DNA from: Kryptolebias marmoratus
Taxonomy: Eukaryota > Chordata > Actinopteri > Cyprinodontiformes > Rivulidae
Direction: 5' to 3'
NCBI RefSeq assembly: GCF_001649575.2
Contig: NC_051450.1
Location: 6,820,899 to 6,884,898 of the forward strand
Length of the DNA: 64,000 bases
Shown here: positions 22,351 through 33,429 of the stretch, piece after piece
Layout of the letters: every line of letters starts with the position of its first letter
How positions within the stretch are numbered: the first letter of the stretch is position 1
Program-made: the position numbers and the translations under genes
The notes under the pieces: generated by a model
Databases searched by the model: none
What the model was told of the DNA's origin: nothing
What the model saw: only the letters and a program-made list of their open reading frames with translations

Positions 22351-24290
22351 TTCAAGTTATTTCAATTTATTTATATAGCACCAGTTCACACCAAAGTCAT
22401 CTTAGGGCCCCAAAAGTAACAAGTTCAAATCATAAATCCATTTCAGGTCAAAAGAAATTCAGATTCACATCCAATTACAGTCAATTCATTCCGCATGTAC
22501 ATGACAATCATGTTCAGTATATCACAAAATAAGTGTCAGTAAAAAGTTATCTATGAAAACGAGCAGATTGTGTCAAAACTGCTCTTCAAAGCCATCCCCC
22601 ATACTGAGCAGAACATCGGTGACAGTGGAAAGGAACCACTCCATTTTAACAGGAGCAAACCTCCAGCAGAACCAAGATGAAGTTGGGTGGCCATCTGCCT
22701 CAGCCAGCTGAGAATTAAGAAAGAGACACAGACAAACACAGAACAATTGGTCCAGATGTAGTTTCTGTGGGAAGAAAAGCAAAGAAAAACACAGGTTAAA
22801 GACAGCAATAATTGCATGTATAAACAGGAAGAGTAAAGACAGCAGAGTGAGATCAGTATGTCCTCCAGCAGTCTAAGCCTATAGCAGCATAACTAAGGGA
22901 TAGTTCAGGAAACCCAAGCCAATCCCAACTATAAGATTTATCTAAAAGGAGAGACATTAGCCTAGTCCTAAATATAGACAGAGTTTCAGTATCACAGACA
23001 GAAATTGGAAGTTGGTTTCACAAAACAAAAGAGAAACCTGAGAAATGAAAGCTCTGCCTCAGTTCTACTTTTAGAAACTCTGGGAACCGCAAATAAACCT
23101 GTAATCCGAGAGCAAAGTGTTCTGTTTGGAAAATATGTAACAAAAATATCTTTAATATAAGTTGGAGCTTGGTTTTTGAGAGCTTTGTATGTTAGAAGTA
23201 AGACTTTTAATTTTTCTCTGAGTTTAGCAGGAAGGCATTGGAAATGCTAAAATTTTAGAAATTTGATCTCTCCTTCTAATGCTCATCAGAACTCTGGATC
23301 AGCTGAAGACTTTTTATAGAGGTTTTTTGAACACTGAGATAACAAAAAATATTTTCAATAGCCCAGCCTAGAATTCATTAATGCACTGTCCACTTCATTT
23401 CTTCTACACTGTTTTGTGACAAGATGTTTCTAATTTACAATACTGTGCAAGTGAAAGAAAGTGCTCCTGGTAAAATTTTATGTGGGGCTTAGATAACATA
23501 TCCTGATCAAAAATAACACCAAGGTTCTTTACATTAGAACTGGAGGTCAAATTAATGACATCCAGAGGAAGTGAAAGGCTGCAAAATTTGTTCCTAAGAT
23601 GCTCAGGTCCAAAAACCACAGACTGTGTCTGGGTTTAAAGGCTGAAAATTGAGTCATCCAGACCTTTATAGTAAATGGATTGTACTTATATTGTACCTTT
23701 CTAGCCAACCAGGCTACTCTAAGTGCTTTACAACACAATCTGTGCTCTCATTTACCCATGCAACACACAATTACAGCACTCTAGTACATCTCCACAAAGC
23801 TAACCTGAATAAATCATTCTATAAAGTCTAATCAGTTTTTAAGATCACAAACATATACAAATTGGGTACATCACAGGAAATGAAAGATTTGGTGTCTTGC
23901 TTTGGGACACTTCAACATGAGACTGCATACTGGTGGAACTGAGCCTCAAACTCTCTGGTTGGAGGACGACTGCTCTAACCACTGATCTACAGCCACCCAA
24001 TCAAAGCTGTACATTAATCTAAAATGAGTATTGATCCACAAAGCCACAGCTGCTTCCGTTTTTATTTCTGTAAGAAATGCTTTTGATCTGAGTAACTGGG
24101 CTTCATGGATATTTATACCTGGGCATCAACAACATAACAATGGAAGTTTATCCCATGCTGTTTAATAATTACCCAATGGGAGCATATATAAAGTAAAGAG
24201 CATTGGTCCAAGCACTGAACCCTGAGGAACTCCACGACTGATGTCTGTGGAATTTATTTTGAACAGGAGCACCCTGAATAAAATAGAAGC
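22351..24290 (-). mobile_element. L2/CR1-like LINE fragment, antisense, with a nested insertion
   Basis: On the minus strand, reverse-transcriptase pieces read RGVPQGSVLGPMLFTLYMLP (near 24235-24180) and, downstream, HLRNKFCSL and VKNLGVIFDQDMLSKPHIKF (23600-23480). These are the GVPQGSVLGP block and the LGVIFD region of L2/CR1-type LINEs. The YADD block between them is lost to decay and to the repeat inserted at 23671-23998. The 3' end at 22351 shows a TTCAA-type tail and TTTATATAGC. Numerous stops and shifts make it inactive. Four more pieces of the same family lie at 36.0, 45.5, 58.0 and 63.9 kb, all antisense. Confidence 0.75.
23671..23998 (+). repeat. SINE- or MITE-like repeat nested in the LINE
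   Basis: It begins GTAAATGGATTGTACTTATA and ends GATCTACAGCCACCC. It contains CTAAGTGCTTTACAA and GGTGTCTTGCTTTGGGACAC, phrases familiar from a widespread fish repeat. LINE sequence is found on both sides, so it is an insertion. No tRNA-type promoter boxes could be assigned with confidence. Confidence 0.6.
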
Positions 24291-24464
24291 CATAATGAAC
24301 AATAGGAAACTCTCTCCACAGCCTCCTGGCTTGACAGAGGAGCAGCAGCAGGAGGCTGCGCTCAATGTGTAACAGAACTGAGAGTTTCAGGAGGTCCTTG
24401 TCCCCACTGTGATGCAACTTGGATAGACTGTTCTTTATTTATTACATTTTTATCTCTGTTTATT

Positions 24465-24600
24465 GCCCACCAGTGAGGGCAATAAAGCAATAATGTTTTT
24501 GCTTGTGTGTGTTTATTTGTCTGTACCTTCAACAAAATATTTCATGAACCACAAGACAGATTTGAACAAAATTTCCTTTCAAGGTGGTAGCCATATTTTT
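24465..24600 (+). repeat. Dispersed GTTAGCAAAATATCTCATGA-type repeat, copy 1
   Basis: The phrase CCACCAGTGAGGGCAATAAA is followed by TTATTTGTCTGTACC..CAACAAAATATTTCATGAACC and AACAAAATTTC. Related copies lie at 25195-25330, 26090-26230 and 57050-57310. Unclassified and non-coding. Confidence 0.5.
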
Positions 24601-25103
24601 AACGTTTTTAGTAGACCAGTTGCTAGACGTTTTTGGAGGGGAATGTTGTCCCTTTCTTGTCTGTTGTAGGATTCTATCTGTTCAACAGTCCTAGTTTTTT
24701 CTGTTTTTGTCTTCTAACTTCATCAGTTTCAGAATGAGCATAGGAGGAGGTTCTTCTCGCTGGGTGGTGCCGTCATCTCCTGATGTAGACAGATGATACT
24801 TAAGGCTGAGTTAAAACAGCATTTGTCGTTGGACAGTTAACTGTCACACCGTGATCATTCACATTTCAACCTCCTAAGAAACTTAAAAGCCTTGTATTTC
24901 CTCGCCAAATCTTTCATATGCTGTTTGGACCTCTCAACCAAGAGCTCCTAGTTACAGATTCTCCTCTGTTTTTGTGTCATCCTAAATCCAGTAAAGAGAA
25001 GTCAGCTCAGCAAGTTTCATCTCAATGTTCATCTAGCCTGTTCGCTGTCTCAGCTAATCTGTGAATCACACTCACCTATTGTTGGGCATTAGAATCCTTC
25101 TCC
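24601..25103. other. No gene seen
   Basis: Short frames only; no shared repeat was recognised. Confidence 0.35.
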
Positions 25104-25210
25104 CAAACAAACCAACCAACCCCATCAAAAACCTTCCCTGTGTTTGTTGCCTAAGCTAAAAAAGCAACAAACACAGGGAAGGTTTTTGATGGGGTTGGTT
25201 GGTTTGTTTG
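25104..25210. repeat. Perfect 47-bp inverted repeat with 13-base loop
   Basis: Positions 25104-25150 and 25164-25210 are exact reverse complements over all 47 bases, separated by CTAAGCTAAAAAA. The right arm ends GGTTGGTTTGTTTG and continues smoothly into the dispersed repeat that follows (TGTGTTAGCAAG). The right arm may therefore be the original and the left arm its inverted copy. A transcript would fold into a long perfect hairpin. Confidence 0.95.
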
Positions 25211-25330
25211 TGTGTTAGCAAGAATACTTAAAAACTAACAAACAGATTTTGATGAAATTTTCAGAATTTTTTGGGGTTGTCACAAGAAACAATTGATTAA
25301 ATTTGGTGAGCTAGATCAGACTTTTTAAAT
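25195..25330 (+). repeat. Dispersed GTTAGCAAAATATCTCATGA-type repeat, copy 2
   Basis: TTTGTTTGTGTGTTAGCAAG is followed by AACAGATTTTGATGAAATTTTC and a GTGAGCTAGATC tail, the order seen in the other copies. It overlaps the right arm of the inverted repeat. Confidence 0.45.
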
Positions 25331-25339
25331 ATTTTTTTA

Positions 25340-25940
25340 ATGTTGCACAAATGTTTTCTATTGGGCAGAGGTCTGGACTGCAGGGAGACCAGTTCAGTCT
25401 CTTCGGCCATGAAGTCATGCTGTTGTAATGGATGCAGTATGTGGTTTAACATTGTCTTGCTGAAATATGGAAGGCCTTTTCTTTATATGTTGTTGTTTTA
25501 AACCCCAAATATACTTTTCTGTACTGTTGGAGGCTTTCCAAATGTGTAAGCTACCCATGCCAGTGGCACTAATGCACCGCCATACCATCAGCGAGGCAGG
25601 CTTTTGAACTGTATGCTAATAACAGGGCCCTCCCTTTAGTAGGAAGGATGTGGTAACTGGTTTCCAAAAAAAAAATTCAGGTTTAGATTTGACTAATCAC
25701 AGAACAGTTTTCCACTTTGCCTCAGTCCATTTTAAATGAACTTTGAGAATGATGCTCACATATGGCTTCTTCTTTGCATGATAGAGTTTTAACCAGCATT
25801 TGTGAATGTCAGAGTAAACTGTGTTTACAGGCAATGATTTGTGGAAGTGTTGCTGAGGCCATTCAGTGATGTCCAAAACAGAATCAGACCTGATTTTAAT
25901 GAAGTGCTGCATGTGGACCTGAAGATCACAGGCCATATTG
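25340..25940 (-). mobile_element. Tc1-like transposon relic, antisense
   Basis: The minus-strand frame at 25697-25948 reads ITEWPQQHFHKSLPVNTVYS, then IHKCWLKLYHAKKKPYV and HLKWTEAKWKTVL. These match the region before the first catalytic aspartate of Tc1-type transposases (WSDES follows in active copies; here ATTAGTCAAATC gives a changed version). Toward lower coordinates come degraded remains up to the GGTCTGGACTGCAGG stretch that in relatives encodes the end of the protein. Terminal inverted repeats were not found, and the N-terminal DNA-binding region is missing. Confidence 0.65.
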
Positions 25941-26089
25941 AATCTCAATGTATCGAGATTGAGAGGTGAATTGTATCATGTAGTATTGGTTTATGATGCC
26001 TAGATATCTTCATTGCTCGCCACCAAAAGGTAAAAGGTGGATGATAGTGTTATTGCCTGTGTCAGTGTGTTTGCGTTGCGTGTGTGACA

Positions 26090-26230
26090 GTCACCACAAC
26101 CAATCAACCTTAGGAAACACAAAAATGGCTATAACCTAGCCAGTTTTTCAGATACTGAGCTTAAATTTGATGTGATAGTAGCTGACAGTCATTTACAACA
26201 CATACTTTGAATTCAGGTATAATAGCAACA
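26090..26230 (+). repeat. Dispersed GTTAGCAAAATATCTCATGA-type repeat, copy 3 (distal part)
   Basis: TTAAATTTGATGTGATAGTAGC and ACAACACATACTTT match the distal part of the copy at 57.05 kb (AAATTTGGTGTGGTAGTAGC, ACAACACATACTAT). Confidence 0.5.
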
Positions 26231-26234
26231 GCAA

Positions 26235-28925
26235 TGTACAGTAAGCACCCTGACTCACAGTACACACACTTTTACTGAGGGGGTTTGTGTCTGTATAACA
26301 TACTTTGAAACATTACACAGGTGTTTATACAACACTGTTCGGATGAATGTGTAAGTGACAACAGCTTCGCTCTCACACATACTCAACATGACCCCTGTGA
26401 CGCCTGGCCTAAGGCTGTCTCTGCACTCACAGACTGGGAGCAAGATGAAGGGAGGCAAAAATCAGCACCTCCACTCGACACAGTGATTCACTGGGGATAC
26501 TGTCATGAGTGTGTCAGTGAGAGAGAGAGAGAGTCATGCATACGTACTGAGAGCCAGAGACAGATCATTTCACCAACATGAGTTTTATAGGAGCCAATCT
26601 GTTTCAGCTAATTTCAACAGTACGACTAAAGATGCAATACAAATCCACGACAAACTTTTGTCCTTATGGTGGTGATTTTTATGTAAAAATGGATTTTAGC
26701 TATAAAAAGTGTTATGTGAATTATTGTTGATGTTGTTGAGTTAATATTAACTTACAGTAAGAGATATTTTTATAGCAGTGTAAACGGTCTGACAAAGGCC
26801 CCAAGATTATGCGTTGATGTTTTCAAGTACCAAATCTATTTTAGTGTTTTTCAGAGGTAGAACGGTACACATAAAACAGTTTGGTATGTACCTCAGTTTG
26901 GGGGTCATAGTTTGATACAAGTTCAGTAGGAAAGGAAAAAGAAACAAACGCCAGAGACTAGTCTTTTTTTTCCCTCCCTATTTTGAACAGAAAATATCAT
27001 TGCCATAAAACGAGAGAAGAACCAACCCATGCCAGTGTATGTTATATATTTGTATATACATACTGTCTATTATTCAAACTGTAATCATAATAAAAAAAGA
27101 CGAGGATGGTGAATCCAAGTGCAAGAACTGAATCCTTTTTTATGGACTGAGGGTAAAATGGAAACTGTATTTTGTTTTCTGCATATCACATTAAATTATT
27201 TATACACAAGTGTCAGTTCTTTAAAACTGTTCCAATTTCCCACATGTTTTATTAATGTATACTTGAAGTATATTGTTTTTTTTTAAATTTTGCAGTATTT
27301 GTTTTTGTATTGTTGGCAGTTCAATAAATGTTATTGACCATCAACCTTGTCTGTTCATTGAAGTTATACAAGATATAAAGATTTTGCTGTAGTTGAGAAA
27401 CTTGCAGCTCAAATGTAAACATGTAATCTCTCATTATTGTTGTTGTTACATCTGTCACACTTATGGTCATATCTTAGCTTAGAGATGAAGCTATGGCATA
27501 ATAGTTTTCAAAAGGTTGTGTTTAGACCATCCAAACAAAAATGCAAGGGTGATTGTTTAAGATTTTTTTTCACTATGGAACCCAGTTTCCAAAAATAACA
27601 TTTAGGTTCTCCTTCAACTTTGTTTTTATGTAGACTCTACACTGAAACAATAAAAAAAAAAACTTTTACATATTTACAAAATAAAAAAATCCCACGTGGA
27701 TAAGACCAGAGTTGTATGTATATGTGTGTGTGTGGCATAAATACCTTCTACTGTTTTGTTGATAAAACACAAAAATAACTGACCCATATCTCTGTGTAAC
27801 TGACTTATAAACTTTTTCAAATTCAAAAGACACTTAAAAAGTAATCTCTTTAATCATTATAAGTTTAGATTTTATTTAAAAATATTGTGGGGAAAAAACA
27901 GAATAATTAATAAATAAATCAGTTAAAGAAAATGTTAGTATATATTTAAATAATTATGAGATATTAACACAAATAAAAACATGTCCCAGTGTTGCAGGTA
28001 CTGAAAATGTATTGAAGTTAAAGTGATGGAAAAGCATCTTGTGTCTGAGTGTTTCCTGATGTAGCTGAGCACAAAAATAAAAGAAGGCCACACACACGCT
28101 AACGGTACTTGTATATGCTTTTAGGTCTTACATAGTGAGTGCAAATTATTAGCCACTATGCCACCTGGACAGCTTATCTTTGAGAGCAACTTCTTATCTT
28201 TTCTTGTCAGATGCACATGAAACACACTGCTGAAAGCCACAGTGAAACACCTCTTGTGTAGATAACAGTGCATTCTTCAGATCCTCCTGGGGGGACCCTG
28301 TCCAGGCCAGGTACAATCTTCCTTCTCTTTTGGTTTTCTCCCAGCAGGCTATATTAACCCAGTTTATATAGCCTTGGTGTCAGCACATCAAGAATCCAGC
28401 TTTATTTACCTTCTTAAAAGGGGATACAGTAGGTCTGCAGTATCCTTTAGTTTGCCTCCTAGGGCCAGTTCCACAAATGTGTTATCCTTTATCCATGTGC
28501 AGAAGCCCACTCCTCCACAAGGATACTGAATAGGGGCCAATTAACCTTGGGTGACTGAAGAGAATGCTTCAGGCAACAAAGCACCTAGGGTAGTGAAGAT
28601 CCAGAAGTTGGTCTATTGTGGTAAAATGGTTAAGAAGAGGATTCTCTACAGGAAATGTAGATTAGCTCGGATACGGAGCAGCCAAAGGATCCTTTCTGTC
28701 AGGAGAAAAGCTGTTATGCAGTGATTAGAATGATACTCTGTGTGTGTTGGTTTGTGTAAAAGTGAAAATACTTGTTTCTTGCTCCTTTGAACATACAAAT
28801 ATATGTAAATCTCCATTACTGCCTTGGTCTACATTTTTGAGAAACTCCTATGAACAAACAGCAGATACAAACTGTATACTACAATAAAGACAATTATTGT
28901 CAGGGAGTTTGGAAGTAACTGTGTT
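26235..28925. other. Stretch without coding sequence; possible 3'-end signal near 27.3 kb
   Basis: No open frame carries a motif. At 26855-26935 phrases such as AACGGTACACATAAAAC and GGTATGTACCTCAGT resemble a hAT-associated fish repeat, too short to classify. A possible polyadenylation signal is listed separately. Confidence 0.35.
27318..27360 (+). terminator. Possible polyadenylation signal of an unassigned transcript
   Basis: TTCAATAAATGTTATTGACC is followed after about 20 bases by a TTGTCTGTTC stretch, the usual order of AATAAA and a GU-rich downstream element. The 300 bases before are AT-rich and UTR-like. No upstream coding exon was found, so a long 3' untranslated region or chance are both possible. 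Confidence 0.2.
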
Positions 28926-29367
28926 TGTCAGGATTTTGGTATTTTTGAGTTTATTTTTGTATAAGGTTTATTGTTTCTGTGTTTATTTCTTATGTTGTAA
29001 GTTGTTGTGTTTTGCTCCTTGTGCCCTCTGAGTTTCCTGTCATCATTCACATTTTCTCGGCTCATTTCTTGTTTGCCTACCACGCCCATCAGCACCTATC
29101 CTCAGTTTGTAATCAGTCACCTGTGTCCGGTTAACAATCACCCTCTACTTTTAAAACCAATTGATCTTCTTCAGTTCCCCTCTGGCTCGTTGTTGTTCAC
29201 ATACGCTGTCCGGTTTTCTTTGTGTCTCCCCTGCCACGTTAGATCTTGTATGTTTTGCTGCCTCATTGGCCCTTTAGGTTTTTGTTATTTAATAAATAAG
29301 TTTTCATTTGAGCTCCTCCATGTCTACCTGCATTCGGATCCAAACCATCCTACTACCTAACCTGACA
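28926..29367 (+). mobile_element. Solo LTR (442 bp)
   Basis: The ends are a perfect short inverted pair, TGTCAGG and CCTGACA. The flanks GTGTT and ATGTT differ at one base, consistent with an aged 5-bp duplication. TTTAATAAATAAG at about 29290 gives the polyadenylation signal. It shares the CACGCCCATC phrase, the ACCTGTGTCCGG region and its start with the 3' LTR at 14145, so both belong to related LTR retrotransposons. A 117-codon frame across it is chance. Confidence 0.8.
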
Positions 29368-32300
29368 ATGTTTTTTTTTTATCTTTTGCTAAAGCTAAAG
29401 TCTGAAAGAATTTTGTTTTTCTTTTTTGGCATTTTCAAATTTTAAATATTCCAAACTTTAAAATGAGATTTGTAATCATATAAAATAATTTCTCATATTC
29501 AGTAAAATATATTTTTGGCAAAAATTAACATTTTAGAGGGACTGAGCTTTGCAAAGTTCTTACTGTGTGAGGAACGTCTAGCAACACTGCCATAAACTCA
29601 CTTTTGACGTTTATTTTCCTGCCGACCTGTGTAGGGCCTTTTAATTGATTAAATGTCTTTATTGGAACTGAAATTGCAATGAAACAAAATTCTAACAAAT
29701 GTTTGATCTCTCCACAACCTTTGAGTCTTATAGATTTATAAATCGTCTCATCTCTGTGCAGATCAGCTTTAAAGGCTGCAAATTTCCAAATGTACAAAAA
29801 CACCACGATGAAAAGGCACCTTTAGACACAATGCAAATGGGGAGAATGAAGGATTTAGGACACCCACAGTTTTGCTAAAACATGATTTCATACCACCCGC
29901 TTTTGTCAAATGAAAACGGGAGTCACACACAATAAATATCCACCCCTTTAAGAAACACAAGACTCATAGAAATGGAGAGAAGTATGACAGTATTGTCATA
30001 GCCAGTCAAAATGCTGCTAAACCCACCTGTTTTAGTTACAAGGCATCAGTTTGATTTTTGGATAAAATGTACTGGATAAAACTGAGAAATACACTTACAC
30101 CATGTGCACACAACATTTTGTATTGATGTTAAAACTAGCTTAAATTAATATCACAATGTTTTGCTGGCTCTTGATTGCTAATGGTGGCACAAAATACAAA
30201 TCCCCTAACTATTGTCAGCTCACATTTTCCTGAGACTTTACCACACTCTGCTTCAAATACCAAGATAACATTTATGTTCCATTAATAGTGTACTTTGTTG
30301 TACCTCTAACCTGCTGCATGAGTAACACAGGCTAAACCATGATTCAAATAATAAATTAAAAAATTGTATAATTATTTATCATAGATTTGTATTAATTAAT
30401 TGTATAATTGTCATGCAAAAGTGTAAAGGTTTAATATTAGGTAATGTACCATTCTTTTACACCAGTTTGTCATGTCTGACAAAAAATTTGTTTTATAGGC
30501 CAGAAAAAAATGATTAAAAAAGACCTCTGTCTTCCTTCTTTTTCCATATTACAAACTCTAAGACTGATTTCACAGCTGATATAGAAATCAACTATTGATA
30601 ACTCATAGGCAAAGCATCACTTCATAAAAGACTATACTATTACATAAACATTGTAATTTCAACAATCACTAAACTCCAATTTTACATGGAACCAGATCGA
30701 AAAACAGTTCAAATCAACAACAAAAAAAAACATGACTAGCCTTTTTTATCTGCCTTTTAATGCATGTAGTCATTTAAGAGCAATTCAATCCCTGTTTAGT
30801 AAAAGACAAAGATTTTTTTTTTACTACTGCAGGGTTCTTTTCTAATAACTTGTAATCTTTTTCATTCATTTTTGTAATCATTTAAAAAAAAAAGATTCTC
30901 TTTTCTCCAATTTACTGAATAATGCTAAGCAAAATTTAGACTTTTTTGTTTGTCTTGTCTAGTTAGTTGTGGAGAAAACATTTTTGTTTTTTGTGCAAAT
31001 GACTAATGAATAGTATATGTTTTGATGGCTAAAAGCGGGAATGGAAATCAGGTGCATGCACAAACATAAATTTTCAAAATGAAGAGAGATTCATGAAATT
31101 GAGCCAAATCACAAATATTTACAAATTTAAAACCATGCATATGCACGTTTCTGTCTCTGTGAAGGCAGAGTTTTAGCAAGGGAACCACAATAAATTTATT
31201 CATTTGTCCCATGTTTTTTCCTTGTTTGCCAGAAAGGAACAGAAAAGATTATAAAGTGAAACTGGTGGAATTCATCCAGCTCAAAGTGCGTGGGAGCAAG
31301 TCTCAAAACACCAATGGGGGTAGGCAGGCTAGATGTTTAGGAGGAAGTTAAAGAAAACATGAAAAATATTGTCTTAATTAAAGGCCTAGCAATCTTTGAA
31401 AGGGATCATATTGCCTGCCACCTTTCAGACCAGAGTTTTAGACCACCGTAGATCATTTTATGTTGGGAATAGGCGAAGTTGGAGCTGTTTTGGTCAAACC
31501 TTGAAAAAAACATCCTGTGCAATTTCATGCGATAGCGCAAGATGTCACACTCAGTTTGTGGTGGTAATTACTAACTTCAACTACATCAAATATAATCACA
31601 GTATCTCTAAAATTGACTGATTTTTACAGAATAATAAGTTTCAAACACAAAATCTCACCCAATCAGTTAGCACAAACTAGGGTCAGTCTCAGTTAATGCC
31701 ACACCAAAAATTAAAACTAAGCTATAGGTATTTTTGTGTTTTCCAAGGTTGATAAGGTATGGCAGCCATCTTGAATTGACTTCAAGATCCCAAAGTTATT
31801 CACTTGCAAATGTAGAGCCAATGATTGCTTTTTGACAGTTTTAATAAATCAAAAATTAGATCAAATTAGCTCATCAAAATCATGGACTGGTGAAATTATT
31901 TTGATAACAGTACAGACAAACATACACATTCGCGGGAAAAAAACCCTGTCATTCACTTTTTGGTAGTGGGCGCTACTTAATAAGTATGATACGGTTTTGG
32001 TGAGGTCTTCAGCTCCATATTAATGTTGTGCGCTCCCCATTGCACAATAGAGTGCTATAGGTCATGGAGGGTTTTGAAAGGCAGTATATTCATAATGCAG
32101 GGCTTTTGTGCACCAGTGTGGCATGGTCATTGAGAATCTGAAGCAGGACTGCCCTTGCTGGCCTCATGCCTAGGTTACAACCCCATTACACCTACATGTG
32201 GGAATAGCATTGTGCTAGAGTGGTGTAAATTTCTAGCATGTAGCTGCATTTCTAATGAATGTGAGATCAGAAGTCCTACTTACACACAGTACATCTGCAA

Positions 32301-33360
32301 GAAAGAAGGCTGGTTCCTAGGGGTGTAACAAAATGTCATGCAAAATTAAAACATCAGAAAAATCTTTTTTTTTTGCAAATGACATGTTTTATTTACATTT
32401 AACAAGATAATGTTAACATGTTAGCATAGTAAAATGCATGATTTATAGCCATTGTTTTATTCATATTTATCAACATAATGCTATCACAGTGTAATGTAAA
32501 ATTCATAATGACACACTAATTGTACATCTTTGTCACCTAAAAAGTTTTGTGATTCTCATTCAAGGAGCTTTCTCAATTCAGACTGGATTTTGCAAGGTTA
32601 TAAAGCTTAACCTGCATGGGATGCTCTGTTTGTGCGAGCTAAATTCACATGCAGATTAATGCCACTCCTTGCCCTCCTGAGGGTCATTAGTGGTCTTCTT
32701 CAGCCTGGTCCTTGTAGAGAAGAATTTTGGTCACAAGCATGAAGGTGTGGACTGGTGTGACACTGACTTGGAATACGATCCAAAGGTCTGAGGCCTCCTT
32801 CTCTGTTTGGAAAGTTAAGTGTTATATATTACAGAGTTAGGCTGATGAGTCTGAGAGGTACTCCTTGTTTCTGTATTTTGGGAAGTCCAAAAATGCATGA
32901 AATGACCTCTGCTGGGTATAGATTATTTAAAAAAAGGATAGTCAATTTGTGTTTTTCCATTTCATGTACTGTGTGATCTTTTTGCAGGAATTTGTGAAGT
33001 GTTTCACAAATACATGTTTGCAGTATGTAGTAAAAATATTTTCTTATGATAATTTGATGTGTTGAGAACCAGTGAATTGTCCATCATCTACTGGTAAAAA
33101 GGTTATGCTTGGGTCCTTGTTGAGTGAAGTTATGTATTTTTTTTTCTGGGTTGTGAAGTTTGAAAGAAGAGGTTTGACAATGGTAAATAGTAATGGTAAA
33201 TAGTATACTATATATACATAGTATATATAATAGTGTAGTGAATCATCATCTCCTAGTGTGGTGAGTTGCCGTCACGGTGCAGGGAGTTGACATAAACTCA
33301 GATGCCTCCACCACTTTAAGTCATTTGTGTGGGAGCTGTTTAACCTTCCTTAAGCACTCA
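29368..33360. other. AT-rich stretch, no supported gene
   Basis: Only short frames. A segment at 31222-31318 has a good acceptor (TTTCCTTGTTTGCCAG) and an open frame but only a weak donor. The 31.7-31.9 kb part (GGCAGCCATCTTGAATTGA, AGTTATTC) resembles a dispersed fish repeat. At 32.37-32.52 kb a unit of about 75 bases seems to be present twice in diverged form. Confidence 0.35.
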
Positions 33361-33382
33361 AAAGAGAGAGAGAGAGAGAGAT
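33361..33382 (+). repeat. (AG)n microsatellite
   Basis: About ten uninterrupted AG units. Confidence 0.85.
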
Positions 33383-33429
33383 GAAGAAAGGTAGAGAAGC
33401 CCTTGTAACTTCGGGTCAATTTGACCCAA

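Noticed and set aside
29007..29360. A 117-codon plus-strand frame
   Set aside because: It lies inside the solo LTR at 28926-29367.
29525..29960. Two overlapping minus-strand frames of 93 and 63 codons
   Set aside because: No motif, no matching splice sites, and composition typical of AT-rich chance frames.
31222..31318. A plus-strand exon reading RKDYKVKLVEFIQLKVRG
   Set aside because: The acceptor is good but the donor (GGGG|GTAGGC) is weak, and no partner exon with matching phase was found.
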